64,000 bases of DNA from Chrysemys picta bellii (taxonomy: Eukaryota; Chordata; Testudines; Emydidae): positions 21,149,067 through 21,213,066 of the forward strand of contig NC_088809.1 of assembly GCF_011386835.1 (NCBI RefSeq). The letters run 5' to 3'. This document shows, in pieces, positions 23,384-35,559 of the stretch. Made by a program: the position numbers and the translations under genes. Every line of letters begins with the position of its first letter. Position 1 is the first letter of the stretch. Under the pieces are notes generated by a model that saw only the letters and a list, made by a program, of their open reading frames with translations, did no database searches and was not told where the DNA came from.

Positions 23384-25676
23384 CCTAAATACACATGGAC
23401 CCCTGCGGTGCCACGGCACCGAGCTAACGAACCCCAGAGCCCTGAGGTGCCACGGCACCGAGCTAACGAACCCCAGAGCCCTGCGGTGCCACGGCACAGA
23501 GCTAACGAACCCCAGAGCCCTGCAGTGCCACGGCACCGAGCTAACGAACCCCCAGGGCCCTGCGGTGCCACGGCACAGAGCTAACGAACCCCAGAGCCCT
23601 GCAGTGCCACGGCACCGAGCTAACGAACCCCAGAGCCCTGCGGTGCCACGGCACAGAGCTAACGAACCCCAGAGCCCTGCGGTGCCACGGCATAGAGCTA
23701 ACGAACCCCCAGGGCCCTGCGGTGCCACGGCACAGAGCTAACGAACCCCAGAGCCCTGCAGTGCCACGGCACCGAGCTAACGAACCCCAGAGCCCTGCGG
23801 TGCCACGGCACAGAGCTAACGAACCCCAGAGCCCTGCGGTGCCACGGCATAGAGCTAACGAACCCCAGAGCCTTGCGGTGCCACGGCGCCGAGCTAATGA
23901 ACCCCCAGAGCCCTGCGGTGCCACGGCATAGCGCTAACGAACCTCAGCGCCCTGCGGTGCCACGGCACAGAGCTAACGAACCCCAGAGGCCTGCGGTGCC
24001 ACGGCACAGAGCTAACGAACCCCAGAGGCCTGCGGTGCCACGGCACAGAGCTAACGAACCCCAGAGCCCTGAGGTGCCACGGCACAGAGCTAACGAACCC
24101 CAGAGCCCTGCAGTGCCACGGCGCCGAGCCAGCGAACCCCAGAGCCTTGCAGTGCCATGGCACAGAGCTAATGAACCCCAGAGCCCTGCGGTGCCACGGC
24201 ACAGAGCTAACGAACTCCAGAGCCCTGCGGTGCCATGGCATAGAGCTAACGAACCCCAGAGCCCAGCGGTGCCACGGCGCCGAGCTAACGAACCCCAGAG
24301 CCCTGTGGTGCCACGGCACAGAGCTAACGAACCCCAGAGCCCTGCGGTGCCATGGCACAGAGCTAACGAACCCCAGAGCCCTGCGGTGCCATGGCACAGA
24401 GCTAATGAACCCCAGCGCCCTGTGGTGCCACGGCACAGAGTTAACAAACCCCAGCGCCCTGCAATGCCGTGGTGCCGAGCTAACGAACCCCAGAGCCCTG
24501 CGGTGCCACGGCACAGAGCTAACAAACCCCAGAGCCCTGTGATGCCACGGCACAGAGCTAACGAACCCCAGAGCACTGCGGTGCCATGGCACCGAGCTAA
24601 CGAACCCCAACGCCCCGTGATGCCACAGCACAGAGCTAACGAACCCCAGCGCCCTGTGGTGCCATGGCACAGAGCTAACAAACCCCAGAGCCCAGCGGTG
24701 CCACGGCGCCGAGCTAACGAACCCCCAGAGCCCTGCGGTGCCACGGCACAGAGCTAACGAACCCCAGAGCCCAGCGGTGCCACGGCACAGAGCTAACGAA
24801 CCCCAGAGCCCAGCGGTGCCACGGCACAGAGCTAACGAACCCCAGAGCCCTGCGGTGCCACGGCACAGAGCTAACGAACCCCCACTGCCCTGCGGTGCCA
24901 CGGCACAGAGCTAACGAACCCCAGAGCCCAGCGGTGCCATGGCACAGAGCTAACAAACCCCAGAGCCCTGCGGTGCCACGACACAGAGCTAACGAACCCC
25001 AGAGCCGTTCGGTGCCACAGCACAGAGCTAACGAACCCCGGAGCCCTGTGGTGCCACGGCACAGAGCTAATGAACCCCAGAGCCCTGCGGTGCCGTGGTG
25101 TCGAGCTAACAAACCCCCACTGCCCTGCGGTGCCAAGCTAACGAACCCCCAGCGCCCTGTGGTGCCACGGCACAGAGCTAACGAACCCCAGCGCCCTGTG
25201 GTGCCACGGCACAGAGCTAACGAACCCCAGCGCCCTGTGGTGCCACGGCACAGAGCTAACGAACCCCAGAGCCCTGCGGTGCCATGGTGCCGAGCTAACA
25301 AACCCCCAGTGCCCTGCGGTGCCAAGCTAACGAACCCCCAGTGCCCTGCAGTGCCGTGCTAACGAACCCCCAGCGCCCTGCGGTGCCACGGCACAGAGCT
25401 AACGAACCCCAGCGCCCTGCGGTGCCACGGCACAGAGCTAACGAACCCCAGAGCCCTGCGGTGCCACGGCACAGAGCTAACGAACCCCAGAGCCCTGCGG
25501 TGCCACGGCACAGAGCTAACGAACCCCAGAGCCCAGCGGTGCCACGGCACAGAGCTAACGAACCCCAGAGCCCAGCGGTGCCACGGCACAGAGCTAACGA
25601 ACCCCAGAGCCCTGCGGTGCCACGGCACAGAGCTAACAAACCCCAGAGCCCTGCGGTGCCGCAGTGTCGAGCGAAC
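23384..25676. repeat. 39-bp minisatellite, about 58 units
   Basis: The unit is CCCTGCGGTGCCACGGCACA plus GAGCTAACGAACCCCAGAG. It contains the inverted repeat GTGCC-AC-GGCAC. Units vary at a few positions (GCGGTG/GCAGTG/GTGGTG; CACAGAG/CACCGAG/GCGCCGAG). Three shortened units with GGTGCCAAGCTAACG or GTGCCGTGCTAACG near 25130, 25320 and 25350 mark local duplication blocks. The 39-bp period keeps frames open on both strands for roughly 290-335 codons (13-residue units such as RANEPQSPAVPRH); I see no start context, splice signal or domain that makes it a gene. Confidence 0.97.
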
Positions 25677-26859
25677 GCACCGATGATGCAGGGGTGAGGT
25701 GCAGCTCCCGGAAATGGTGCATGCAGACAGACATTACACTAATTGCAGCATCGATCGCCCACCTGCACTAACAACTGGGGAAAGGGCACAAGATTAAAAC
25801 AAGAATTGTTCCTGGAAAATGTCCCACTCTGGAAAATCCATCTCCTGCAGCAAACCATGCGGTTCTGCCCCCGGGATTGGGAACTCGCCTCAGCTCACTG
25901 CAGAGCGGGGCCTGCGGCTGGGAGCAGCGTTCCGGAGGGCGGACCACCACACAGCCCTGCCCACTCCCTCTGGTTTCTGTTTCACTGGCCCCAGGCCATA
26001 TTTTCTCCCTGGGTGGGACATGGACTGGAAGCCGGCTCCCTTTGAATGAGGGGAGGACGGGGCAGGGATGGGATGGGAGGGTGGGAATGAAAAGACAGCC
26101 TCCCATTGAGCTCGGGGAGCCCGTGCACCCACGGGAAAGGTTCACGAGGAGAGGGGACTGGTGTGAATGGGAACGCTAGTACCTGGGACCTGGCCCAGCC
26201 CAGTTTCATCCTGGCCCGGTTGGAGGGGGAAAACAGAACCAGATTAAATCATAGGCCCGGTAGGTCAGTTCTTAGGGCTCCAGCTTCCAGAGTCCTGTGA
26301 TCACACCAGACTTTTAGCTTCCAATTAAAAAAAACAAGGTCAGTTCCTAGCCTGGGAAGTGGTGGTAAAAAGCCCCAAACCAACGCAGCAACTTCTGCCT
26401 GAGTCTGCAGAGAGCCTGAGACAATTGCTCTGGGCGGGGAGGGGAGGAGGGGAACTGCCCCAAGCATCTCAACAGGGTGTTAAGACCCAGCCCCGCTGCT
26501 GTGGAGGCCCGTCCAACCCCACCTCAGCAGAGGACTCTATGTGTGACAGAAGGCGAAGGGGGAGCAGGCCCAGCCCACCTACCCAGCAGATACTGGGGTA
26601 AATCCTGGTGGTGGGGGCAGCACTTTGCTGCCCCTCCTGAGGGGACCTGTTTGCTTTCTGCCTGTTGTATCCTTGAACTACATCCTCGGCTGGTGTGAAT
26701 CAGCAAAACTCGGCCAGACCAAGCGTCATTAATGAAACCCGGCGGCCAAGCTAACAAGACAGGTCTGCAGAGCCAAGCACGGCAACAGATCAGGGTCACC
26801 ATTCAGGAGACTGCGCTCCTGCGGTCAGAGAGGTGAGAATTAAGGGCATGAAGACAGGC

Positions 26860-27130
26860 CCTTACCAGTCTGTCTGGGGAGAGCCCATTAATTAACACAC
26901 AAGGGACTGGAACCAGCAATGATTCTAAATCGACTCAGTTTCCTTCCTTCCCGTGGTCTCGAACCAGGGAATTAAAGAGCAGGCCACCGGACAATTAGCT
27001 GGTAATGAAGATCTTGTCAATATCGGTGCCTGTTGATTAAACAGCTAGTAAGGGAAACTCAAAGGGGCCAATTCCTGCTTCCACCAGGACTAATGTCAAA
27101 TTGAGAGACAGCCAGCCAAGACAATACACA
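26860..27130. promoter_or_regulatory. Candidate conserved non-coding element
   Basis: Unique-looking sequence rich in homeodomain words: CATTAATTAACA, GGACAATTAGCTGGTAATGA, TTGATTAAACA. It lies between the 39-bp minisatellite and the fold-back repeat. Supported by composition only. Confidence 0.25.
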
Positions 27131-27269
27131 TCCCAGGCCTTAAGGGAAGGGGCGAACAAACGTACTGTGCCCGCCGTGGGCACTTATTTCTGAAAAATCC
27201 ACAAATGCAGCTGGCACCAGACAAAGGGAATACGTTGAAATGTGGGAGGCACTTTTCAAAATAAGGAAA

Positions 27270-27469
27270 GGTTTCAGAGTAGCAGCCGTGTTAGTCTGTA
27301 TCCGCAAAAAGAAGAACAGGAGGACTTGTGGCACCTTAGAGACTAACAAATTTATTAGAGCATAAGCTTTCGTGGACTACATCCGAAGAAGTGGGCTGTA
27401 GTCCACGAAAGCTTATGCTCTAATAAATTTGTTAGTCTCTAAGGTGCCACAAGTCCTCCTGTTCTTCTT
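27270..27469. mobile_element. Fold-back (inverted-dimer) SINE-like insertion with 17-bp TSD
   Basis: The left part starts TTTCAGAGTAGCAGCCGTG and runs into arm 27306-27381. After a 15-base spacer (27382-27396) the arm returns as an exact reverse complement, 27397-27472 (76 of 76 bases). The whole palindrome is flanked by perfect 17-bp direct repeats TTTTCAAAATAAGGAAA at 27253-27269 and 27470-27486. The duplication therefore bounds the inverted dimer as one insertion. The arm carries GAGCATAAGCTTTCGTGG and its complement, the shared SINE/Penelope-tail segment. Confidence 0.93.
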
Positions 27470-27539
27470 TTTTCAAAATAAGGAAACGCACTGATCCCAG
27501 GAATTCCCACCGCGGCAAGCTGAGTTTCATCCCAGTGCA

Positions 27540-30464
27540 GCAAATGTTATGCCACGAGGAAAAGAAATCTGCAGCCATGGATTTTCAGAAGGTCTCCGGA
27601 TGTTGGGTCGAATTGCCAGCACTGAGGTCTGGGGAATCCAGCTCTGAGCAGCATTGGAAAATGTGGCCTTTTAATGAGAGCATGCCAGTAAGGAATGCTG
27701 AGGGGTTGGTTTAGGCCGGGCAACATTTGATTATTATATTTTCGTCATTTTGATGGACAATATCAATGTTTCTTTGGAGACGTTTGTTAGATTTGGATCA
27801 GTTTAAATGTTCACAGTTGTGCAACATTACGAGGGGGGGAGGGAGGTCAGACAATCAAAATATTTCATGACAGTCGATATCTGTGATTCCATACCGAGAT
27901 TTAGAAAGGTTAAAACACAAATTGTCAACATCGCTGGTCAAACGATATAAAGGAAACAGAAATCAAACTCTCATACGTTCTTTTTTCTTAGTTTGCCTCT
28001 GTAAATGTCGCTGAGCACGGAGGGAATATTTTTTCCTTGGTTGGGGTGTGGTGAAATTGATGTTTACCAACCTTTACCAATCCAAATCTCATCCTTCCAA
28101 GCCTGGGTATACAGACAACTGAATCGGCCGGCAAGCACGATCTTGTATTCTGCTAGAATTACAACACGAGGAAGGGAACTCACTTTGTGTCCTGACGGTG
28201 TAGCACCCTCACACCGAGTGAACACTGACAGAGGACAGCAAATGGACTGAGACGGGTGGGGTTAGCAGCGGGGCACTCCAGGAATCCTGGACCAGGTCTC
28301 CAGCTCGTCTAAATCATCCTCCTGGCGTCCCTAACTCTGGCAGTGCCCAGGAGAAGGGAATCTGCTCACCCCTCTCCTAGGGCAACGTTCACCGCTGTGC
28401 AGAGCTCTTGGCAACATCCAATCCCATGGGCATAGCTGGCGCCGAAGGCAGGTGCTGGTCCCTCTGGGCGCATCTCAGCCTGGTGCATAATTGCCAGTGT
28501 TCCTACCGGTGCCAAAGACAAGCTGGCGAGCGCCACAGCTCTGTCTGCCCTGAAGAAGAGCTCTGTGGCGCGGGAAAGCTTGTCTCCTTCACCTCGTCTC
28601 GCTCACGGCTACAACAGCGCTGCCGACAGTGTTATGATTGGCCATCAAATCATGCAGGCTGGCCTAGTGTTTGCCTCCTTGACCTGCTGCAGCTGGGAAT
28701 CCCGCAGGTGGATTACCCCGGGCGCGTCCTTCCTTCCCTCTATCCCCACCTCCCCGATGTTCATTTCTCTCGTACTCCGGGTCAACGCGGCAGGCTGCGT
28801 TCCTCAGCTCTCGCCACCCCCCCTCTCATCTCCAGCACGGCGGTCTGCACCCCGATGGTTCGCCCCGCTGTGAGCCAGACAGCCCTGGTGCATGCAGCCT
28901 CTTGAAATGCACCAGGCGGGGGGCCTGGCTGGTGCACATCGGCCAAGGTCTGTTGCTTCGATGGAGCGATGCCAACTGACGCCCGCTGGGAATCTGGAGC
29001 GATTCACTTCCAAAGCAGCCGATCGGTCCTGTCCCCACTGCAGGAAGAAGGACCCGACAATCGAAGACGCTGAAATATTCAGTCTCCATCTGTGGGTCCG
29101 TGTACAGCCCTGGGTCTCTAAGGCTTTCTGGGCTCAGCAGAGTCCCCCCATCTCTCCGACAGGGGGGGCTGACGCAACGGTAGCAATGGTGGGAAACAGG
29201 GCCTGGCTCTCTGCTGTGTTCTGGTGCGTTTATGCCCCGTAAAGAGGCCTTGAAGTGGGCCAGCGTGTCGCTGGCCTATAACCCCACTCCCGGCATGGGG
29301 ATAAATCGGTGGGGGGTGTTCGGATTGCGGGGCACTAGGGTTGTGCTCTTCCCCAGGACCTATAGGGGGCCATGAGGAGCAGCCCTGAGGCTGCACTGAT
29401 TTATGCCAGGGGCCAGGCCAGCCCTGCACGTCTCCAGGATTCAGGGATTTAAAACCACCATACTCTGTACCCTCTCTGTCCTTGCTGCGAGCGCAGGAAC
29501 GGCGCAACGGAGAATGAGGCCCAAAGGCCAGTCTACAGGCCCCCCGCAATCACCAGCATTTTCACCCCCATGCTGGATTCTATAGTGGCTGGCTAGCAAG
29601 CTATTACAAGGCCCAGGAGTCTCTGATAAGCCCTTTCTCTGGCCCCTGAATGTTCAGCGTCACCGATTCATTTCCCTTTGCTCCCCCTGAACGGCGTCAC
29701 ACCCCAGCCGTTGTCTGAACTGGCTGAAATGCCAAGACCACGGCAATCTCTTGGGGGCAGGGGCTGGCTCTGAGCTCCCCGTCTGTGGTGGGGGGGTTAG
29801 CTCCTTCCTGGCACGTATCAGAGCTTGCCACAGCCGGAGACGGGACACCGGGCAGGGCGGGCTGGTGCCCGGAGCTGGCACAGACAATCCTCTTTGAACT
29901 GCCTGGCTGGTGGACCTCGCTCGCATACTAACTGATCACCAGACTGAGGGCCGGGAAGGAATTTCCCCCCAGCTCAGAGCAGCAGGGACCTTGGGGGGGG
30001 GTTCGCCTTCCCCTGCAGCTGGTTGGCCTGCTGTGATCAGCTGGGCATGTCTCACCTAATCAAACCCTTCCCCATTTCATGGGCCTTGGGGGCTCCCGGG
30101 TACACTCTGAGGACTGAAACGCTTTCATTTGTGTATGTACATCAGGTCTCTATGCAACTCTCTGGACCGGTGTGATCTCCTCCAGGCACTACGGCAATAC
30201 AAACAATATCCAGGAATAGGGCTGTCATTTCGACCTGCCCTGGCGGCGGGAGGGAGGGGGGCTTGGTGGCATGGGGTCAGCTGATCTACACGAGGGATCC
30301 TTGTGTTCCTACCAGTGGCAGAGCTGAGCTGTGGGAGAGATGATGGGAATTCAAATCTATTGTAGACCCAGCCTAGATGTCGGGGGGGAGCAGGGAAGAG
30401 GGGGGGACGTTTGCATTGCTAGTGCCGGCCAAATGTATCTGTGTGGGGTTAATGGTCAAGACTG
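27540..30464. other. Non-coding stretch, no element recognised
   Basis: Mostly unique-looking sequence. An AT-rich block near 27670-27980 has SOX/FOX-like words (GGACAATATCAATG, TGTTTCTTTGG). Open frames near 28408-28905 have no recognisable domain. Confidence 0.6.
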
Positions 30465-30590
30465 GGAGCGTAGGAACAGCCATACTGGGTCTCCATACAA
30501 CCTCAAGCCGGTGCCAGGTGCTTCAGAGGGAATGAACCGAACAGGGCAATTCTCCATCATCCAGTCCCGGCTTCTGGCAGTCAGAGGCTT
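30465..30590 (-). mobile_element. Degenerate CR1 3' fragment
   Basis: Reads GTAGGAACAGCCATACTGGG, GGTGCCAGGTGCTTCAGAGG and GAATGAACCGAACAGGG, similar in order to 16425-16530. Confidence 0.6.
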
Positions 30591-31491
30591 AGCAAAGCAA
30601 CAGGTGCGAGTACTGTTCTCACAGCCCTGGTTTTCCACACACAAAGCGCCACTCTCCAGTGCAAACCGTGGGGCCGAGTGTGCAAACGGGCGTGCAATTA
30701 ACCCGCAGGAGCGCCAGCAATCGTGTGCCAACCCGGGCACCCGAGAGGGCAGCGCGGTGGCTGAATCCGCTGCAGTCAGTGTCCCCGGGGGGGATGTTGC
30801 GGGTACGGCAAAGCGCCCCAAATCCAGTGCCACCCGTCGCCAGGATGAGTCCGTGCACCTGACCCAAAATGCACGCCTGCTGGGATCCCTTCCCCCGCCA
30901 CTGAACTGCAGCCACCTCTGGGGAGCGGCGGGGCAGCTGTTTCAAAGGCTGTGGCTTTGGGCCAGGCCGCGGGAGCTGATTGACACGTCAGGGAAGGGAA
31001 GCAGGGAGATGGGACACCGCTGTCCAAGCTGGGGCGTGGCTCGGATTTCAGGGGACCGTCCGGCGCCTGCAAAGAGAGCCGGGGAGATTCAGTGACGCAA
31101 ACGGGAGGGCCCTCAGTCGTTCAGCCCCGGCTTCCGGGGACCACAGATTAGGCGGGGCCAGCTCCCTCCTCCTCCTCCCGCCTGTCCCCACCAGGCCAGC
31201 AACGCCCTGCTCCCGGGGTGACCGCAGCTCCCACCTAGGGGTCATGGGCACAGGTTGCCAAGCACACGCTGCCCCCCCCAGGCTCCTTTCGGAAGGTTTC
31301 CCGAGCTAACGCAAGCAAACAGAAGAGCACCCTTTGTCCAAGGGTTTCACAGCCCCCCCTCCCAGTCAGCTCTGCTCCCCTTCTGGAGCATCGGCCCCCA
31401 CGCTACCTTCCTGAGCACCTGGCCCCTTACTCCAGGGCCCCACCACCGGTGCTAGCCCCACTCCTCCCTGGTGCCTCCAGCCTGCCCCAGC

Positions 31492-31879
31492 CAGGGCCAG
31501 TGCAAGGAAGTTTCGCCTAGGGTGCGAAACTTCCACCTTGCGCCTCCCCCCCGCCCTGCGGCAGCTCCCCGCCCCCCCTCCACCCTGAGGCGCCCCCCAC
31601 CGCCCCGCGGCAGCCCGGGGAGCCGTGCGGCAGCTCCCCCCACCCTGAGGCACCCCCCCGCGGCAGCTCCCCACCCACCAGCCCGGGGATCCGTGCGGCA
31701 GCTCTGACCCGGGGAACCCCTGGGCTGCCTGCCGGTGGCTCAGACTCCCTCTCCCTCCCAGCGCAGTGGCCGCTGTAAAAAAAATAAATTATAAAATAAA
31801 AAATTGGGGGCGCCCCCAAATCTTGGCGCCCTAGGCAACCGCCCAGTTGGCCTAAATGGTAGCACCGGCCCCGGCCCCG
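31492..31879. mobile_element. hAT-like non-autonomous element with GC-rich internal tandem sequence
   Basis: Starts CAGGGCCAGTGCAAGGAAG and ends GCCCTAGGCAACCGCCC ... AGCACCGGCCCCG, giving inverted ends CAGGGCC-GTGC / GCAC-GGCCCCG. Eight-base duplications GCCCCAGC lie at 31484-31491 and 31880-31887. The right end has an extra GGCCCC step, so its exact edge is uncertain. The interior contains repeated CGGCAGCTCCCCxCCC blocks. Confidence 0.7.
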
Positions 31880-33585
31880 GCCCCAGCCACTCCCCTGCCC
31901 CCTTTCAAGTGGCTGAAATGGGCCCACCTGTTCTGACACAGGGACGCCGGGCCTGGCCTGCTCGCAGGGACCCCAGAGCCAGTCACCCTAGTGGGATCCC
32001 AGTCGGCAGGTGGCTGGATTCCAGCAGGGGTGTGCACATCCCCAGAGCGGGGCCCAGGACAGGGCATGAGTGAGCCAGCGGGACCCAGTCCTCTCCTTAG
32101 CAGTGGCACTGCGGGTTTACGGGGCACCTGCCTTCTCCTTTCCTGCCACGCATCTGCACCCAGGAGCCATGTGGTGCAAGGCCTCTGCCCATTTTTCCCA
32201 GCCCGTCTCCAAGTCCCTGCTCCATCCTCTTTGGAACCCCCTTCAGGTAGTTGAAAGCAAATTTGCTGTATGGCACCAAGAAAGCCGGGCCCATCTGGCT
32301 GCCAGCGCCCCCCACCCCCCCGTCAACCCCAGTCCATCCAGCTCAGCCTACAACCAAAACGATGGTCTATGCTGAGACCTGCCTGGGCTCCGAGGGCTGG
32401 TTCTCAGTGGCACTCAGGTCCCTGTGTGTTGCTCTGGCAGTGCAGAGGGGCTTTAATGGGGGATGAGTCTGCTTGCGGAGAATCCCCTTGGGCAGAGGTC
32501 TCCCCTGGCCCTTTGGAGCTAGCGTAGGGCCAGTTCCCAGCCCTGCTGTAGGGGTGGGCTGGGGAGTGAGGGGAGGGCGCAGCGCTCTGGCTATTCTCTG
32601 CCTTTCAGGCCCATTTCTTCTACGGCTGGAAGGTTACAGCCCTGCCAAGGGTCCACAGCAAAGGATAGAATCGTTCTCTCTCCCGTCGCTGGGCCGGCTG
32701 GGCAGGGCTAATGGGGGGAGAATCCGGCTCCCTCTCTCGCGGCTGGGCCGGGCTAATGGGATTCCAAACAGTAAACACTTGTTTTAATCACTCCAGTCAG
32801 CTGCTGTGACTGACCAGATGTGCTGAGTAGGAAGGTGAATTTTTGCTATTTTTGCCCGGTCAATTTCCGAGCAGACCCGTCCTTTCCATCAGCACGCCAA
32901 GCGGCACACGGAGCACGTTTGGGGCACGACCGACAACGGCTCCTCGCTTTGTGACTTCAAACCCCGCCGCCTTCACACAAGGCAGCGGACACGTCCCTCC
33001 TGCCGGATGAAACACCCTCCGAGCTTGAAGTTTTCAAACACGGCCCCTGGTAACCCGCAAGCGTCAGAACAACAGAAGCTTTGGGTTTGTTTTTCAAGCA
33101 GAAAATGTCGCGGCTGTTTTCTTCCCCCCGGCGCTTGTCCAACTCCAAAGCGGAGACGTGGATTTTCTTCCCGCTTGGCAAAAAAGGAAGAAGAACCAAT
33201 CCGCTCTGGAACCGAGACAAAGCGAATGGAAACACTGGGAAAGTTCTGAGTCACTCAAACGCAGGGACCGAGGGCCAGAGCCCAGCTGGTGTAAATCGAT
33301 GTAGATCCCTTGAAGTCAACAGAGCCTGGGGACCTGGCCCCTCCAGATAGTCGTGACGGCGTTTAGCGCTGCTCTGACACACCCATACGCCCCACACGCA
33401 TCATTAGCAGGATGTTCGGTGCTGACCTCATTCCAGCATCACGCTTGGTGCCTGCTAAGGCACCAGGGGGCAGCTCTCCTGGATGCAAGTGGCGCTTTAA
33501 ATCCCATCCCAACATTGCGCGTGTCCGTCTGAGGGCTTCTGGCCGGTCGACAGCACGTTCGCAAGTCCCGGTCGGTTCTCCCGTT
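31880..33585. other. Non-coding stretch, little recognised
   Basis: A roughly 50-bp imperfect direct duplication lies at about 32680-32760 (CTGGGCCGG...GGGCTAATGGG). A tail-like fragment (CAGCTGGTGTAAATCGATG) is near 33280-33345. A CTCF-like motif sits at 33460-33474 (separate entry). No gene found. Confidence 0.6.
33460..33474 (+). promoter_or_regulatory. CTCF-like motif
   Basis: GCACCAGGGGGCAGC, one mismatch from the CTCF core. Motif evidence only. Confidence 0.4.
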
Positions 33586-33589
33586 TGAC

Positions 33590-33678
33590 AGGCGGCAAAG
33601 TGACTCGCCCAAGCGGCAAATCCAGGAAGAGGTGTCCTGAATCCCAGCCCGCTCCTGCTCTAACCACTAGACATGCTG
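33590..33678 (-). repeat. MIR-like SINE fragment
   Basis: GTGACTCGCCCAAG, then CTGAATCCCAGCCCG, then CTCTAACCACTAGAC is the reversed MIR core and head. Confidence 0.65.
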
Positions 33679-34137
33679 CCTTCGACAGGAACGCACGAGT
33701 GTATTATTGTTGCGGGGGCGGGCGGTGTCACAGCGAGACGCTATGGCGCTGGGGGGGCTCGGACAGGTCTCTCTGTGCCGGACAGCACCCACTGAATTCA
33801 TATGGATAGAGACAGGGTTGGCAGCCCCCCAGCCCGAGTCTTCTACCACTTTGCCACGTCGTCTTCATCGTCACCGAGCCGCTGCCCGGGAGACTGCACT
33901 CCCTGCTGGAGAACGCAGAGCCGAATTCAAGCCAGTCTGTCGAGGAGGCTAGCTGACCTGACTACCCTGCGCTCCTCCGGGCCCATTTATAGATAATGAA
34001 CGGTCCGGTGATGCCGGGCCCTCCAGGGGGTTACTGCACCTAGGGACTGTGCCTGAGATCAGGGCCCCCTGGTGCCAGCCACTGTACATATACCTGGCGA
34101 GAGACCGTCCCGTCCCGGAAGCGTTTACCATCTAAAT

Positions 34138-35103
34138 CAGAGGTGACCCCTCCCCTGCTGTCCCTCCTCACCCGCAGCCTCAGCTCACCGCGCCGCCAGT
34201 GCTCTGGGCGGGGGGGCTGCGAGCTCCTACGAGAGCTGCTGGCCTGTCCCGCCCCGGTGCTCTAGACTGCGCGGCGGCATGGCTGGCTCTGGCTGGGCGG
34301 CACGGCTGCCGGTTCTGGTGCTCTGAGCGGCACGGTAAGGGGGCAAGGAGCGGGGGGGTTGGATAAGGGGCAGGGGGTCCCGGGGGGCAGTCAGGAGCCA
34401 GGGAGTAGGGGGCGGTTGGATGGGGTGGAGTTTCCGGACGGGGCAGTCAGCGGACGGGGAACGGGGGGGTTGGATAGGCATTGGAGTCCCGGGGGGCCTG
34501 TTAGGGGGTGGGAGTCTGGATAGGGGTCGGGGCAGTCAGGGGCCGCGGGGGTGGGGGTGGTTGCATAAAGGGCAGGAGGTTCCGGGGGGCAGTCAGGAGC
34601 CAGGGAGTAGGGGGCGGTTGGATGGGGCGGATTTTCCGGACGGGGCGGTCAGGGGACGGGGAACGGGGGGGGGTTGGATAGGCGTTGGAGTCCCGGGGGG
34701 CCTGTCAGGGGGCGGGAGCCTGGATAGGGGTCGGGGCAGTCAGGGGACAGGGAACAGGGGGGTTGCACAGGCGTTGGAGTCCCGGGGGGCCTGTCAGGGG
34801 GCAGGAGTCTGGATAGGGGTTGGGGCAGTCAGGGGACAGGGAGCAGCGGGGGTTGGATAGGGGATGGGGTCCCAGGAGGGGGCAGTTGGCCAGGGGGTCC
34901 CGGGAGGAGGTGGTCAGGGGACAAGGAGCGGGGGGGGGCAGATGGGTCAGGGGTTTTGAGGGGGGCAGGGGGCGGGAAGTGGGAGGGGGCAGCTAGGGAG
35001 TGGGGGCCAGGCTGTTGGAGGCGCCACAGCCTTCCCTACCCGGCCCTCCATACAGTTTCAGAACCCTGATGTGGCCCTCGGGCCAAAAAGTTTGCCCACC
35101 CGG
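34138..35103. mobile_element. hAT-like non-autonomous element swollen by a G-rich minisatellite
   Basis: Starts CAGAGGTGACC and ends CAAAAAGTTTGCCCACCCGG, the common turtle 'GGGCAAAC' repeat ends. Flanks are ATCTAAAT (34130-34137) and CTCTAAAT (35104-35111), an 8-bp duplication with one mismatch. The interior is mostly the G-rich tandem array listed separately. Confidence 0.7.
34330..35000. repeat. G-rich tandem repeat, unit about 90-100 bp
   Basis: Recurring words GGGGCAGTCAGGGGACAGGG, GGGGGGTTGGATAGGCGTTG and GAGTCCCGGGGGGCCTGTCA appear several times with indels. Almost every unit has four or more runs of three to seven G, so the plus strand is prone to form G-quadruplexes. Confidence 0.85.
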
Positions 35104-35559
35104 CTCTAAATAGCCAAGAGCGAAGGAAGGGAAGAAATAGCGCCCCCAGTGCACCGAGGGGGAGCTGGGCCCCGAGAGCGTCGGTCCATGGGAGTTAGGC
35201 ACTGAGATTCCCTTGAGGAGCGGGGCCTGCGGGACTCGCTAGGGACTCACAGCAGAGCCCGGGTCGCCCCAGCCCTGAGTGCTGGCCCATTGCAATCGAG
35301 GGGCAGCGCTGGGTGAGAGGGGAAAGGGGGAGCAGCTGAGAGGGCCTCGCCGGCGCCCCCAGTGGCAGCCTCTCTTCCCTGCCATCCCCGGCCCCTCCCG
35401 CCATCCCACCGGCGCTTACCCCTCGGGCCGGCCTCCTGAATCCAGACGCTGGGCCCAGGGCAGGCTGTGCTAAGCTACTCTCCAGCCACAGAGCCAAGAA
35501 CCCCTGCAAGGAGGGGTGGGGGCAGGCGGGGAGCCCCTGCCTGGCAAGGGAGCCGGAGC

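Noticed and set aside
23873..24901. Open frames of about 294 codons (plus) and 335 codons (minus) as a repetitive protein gene
   Set aside because: They exist only because the 39-bp unit is divisible by three and lacks stops in several frames, on both strands at once. No start context, splice structure or known domain.
23384..25676. CRISPR-like array (regular repeats)
   Set aside because: There are no unique spacers; units are contiguous 39-bp repeats in vertebrate DNA.
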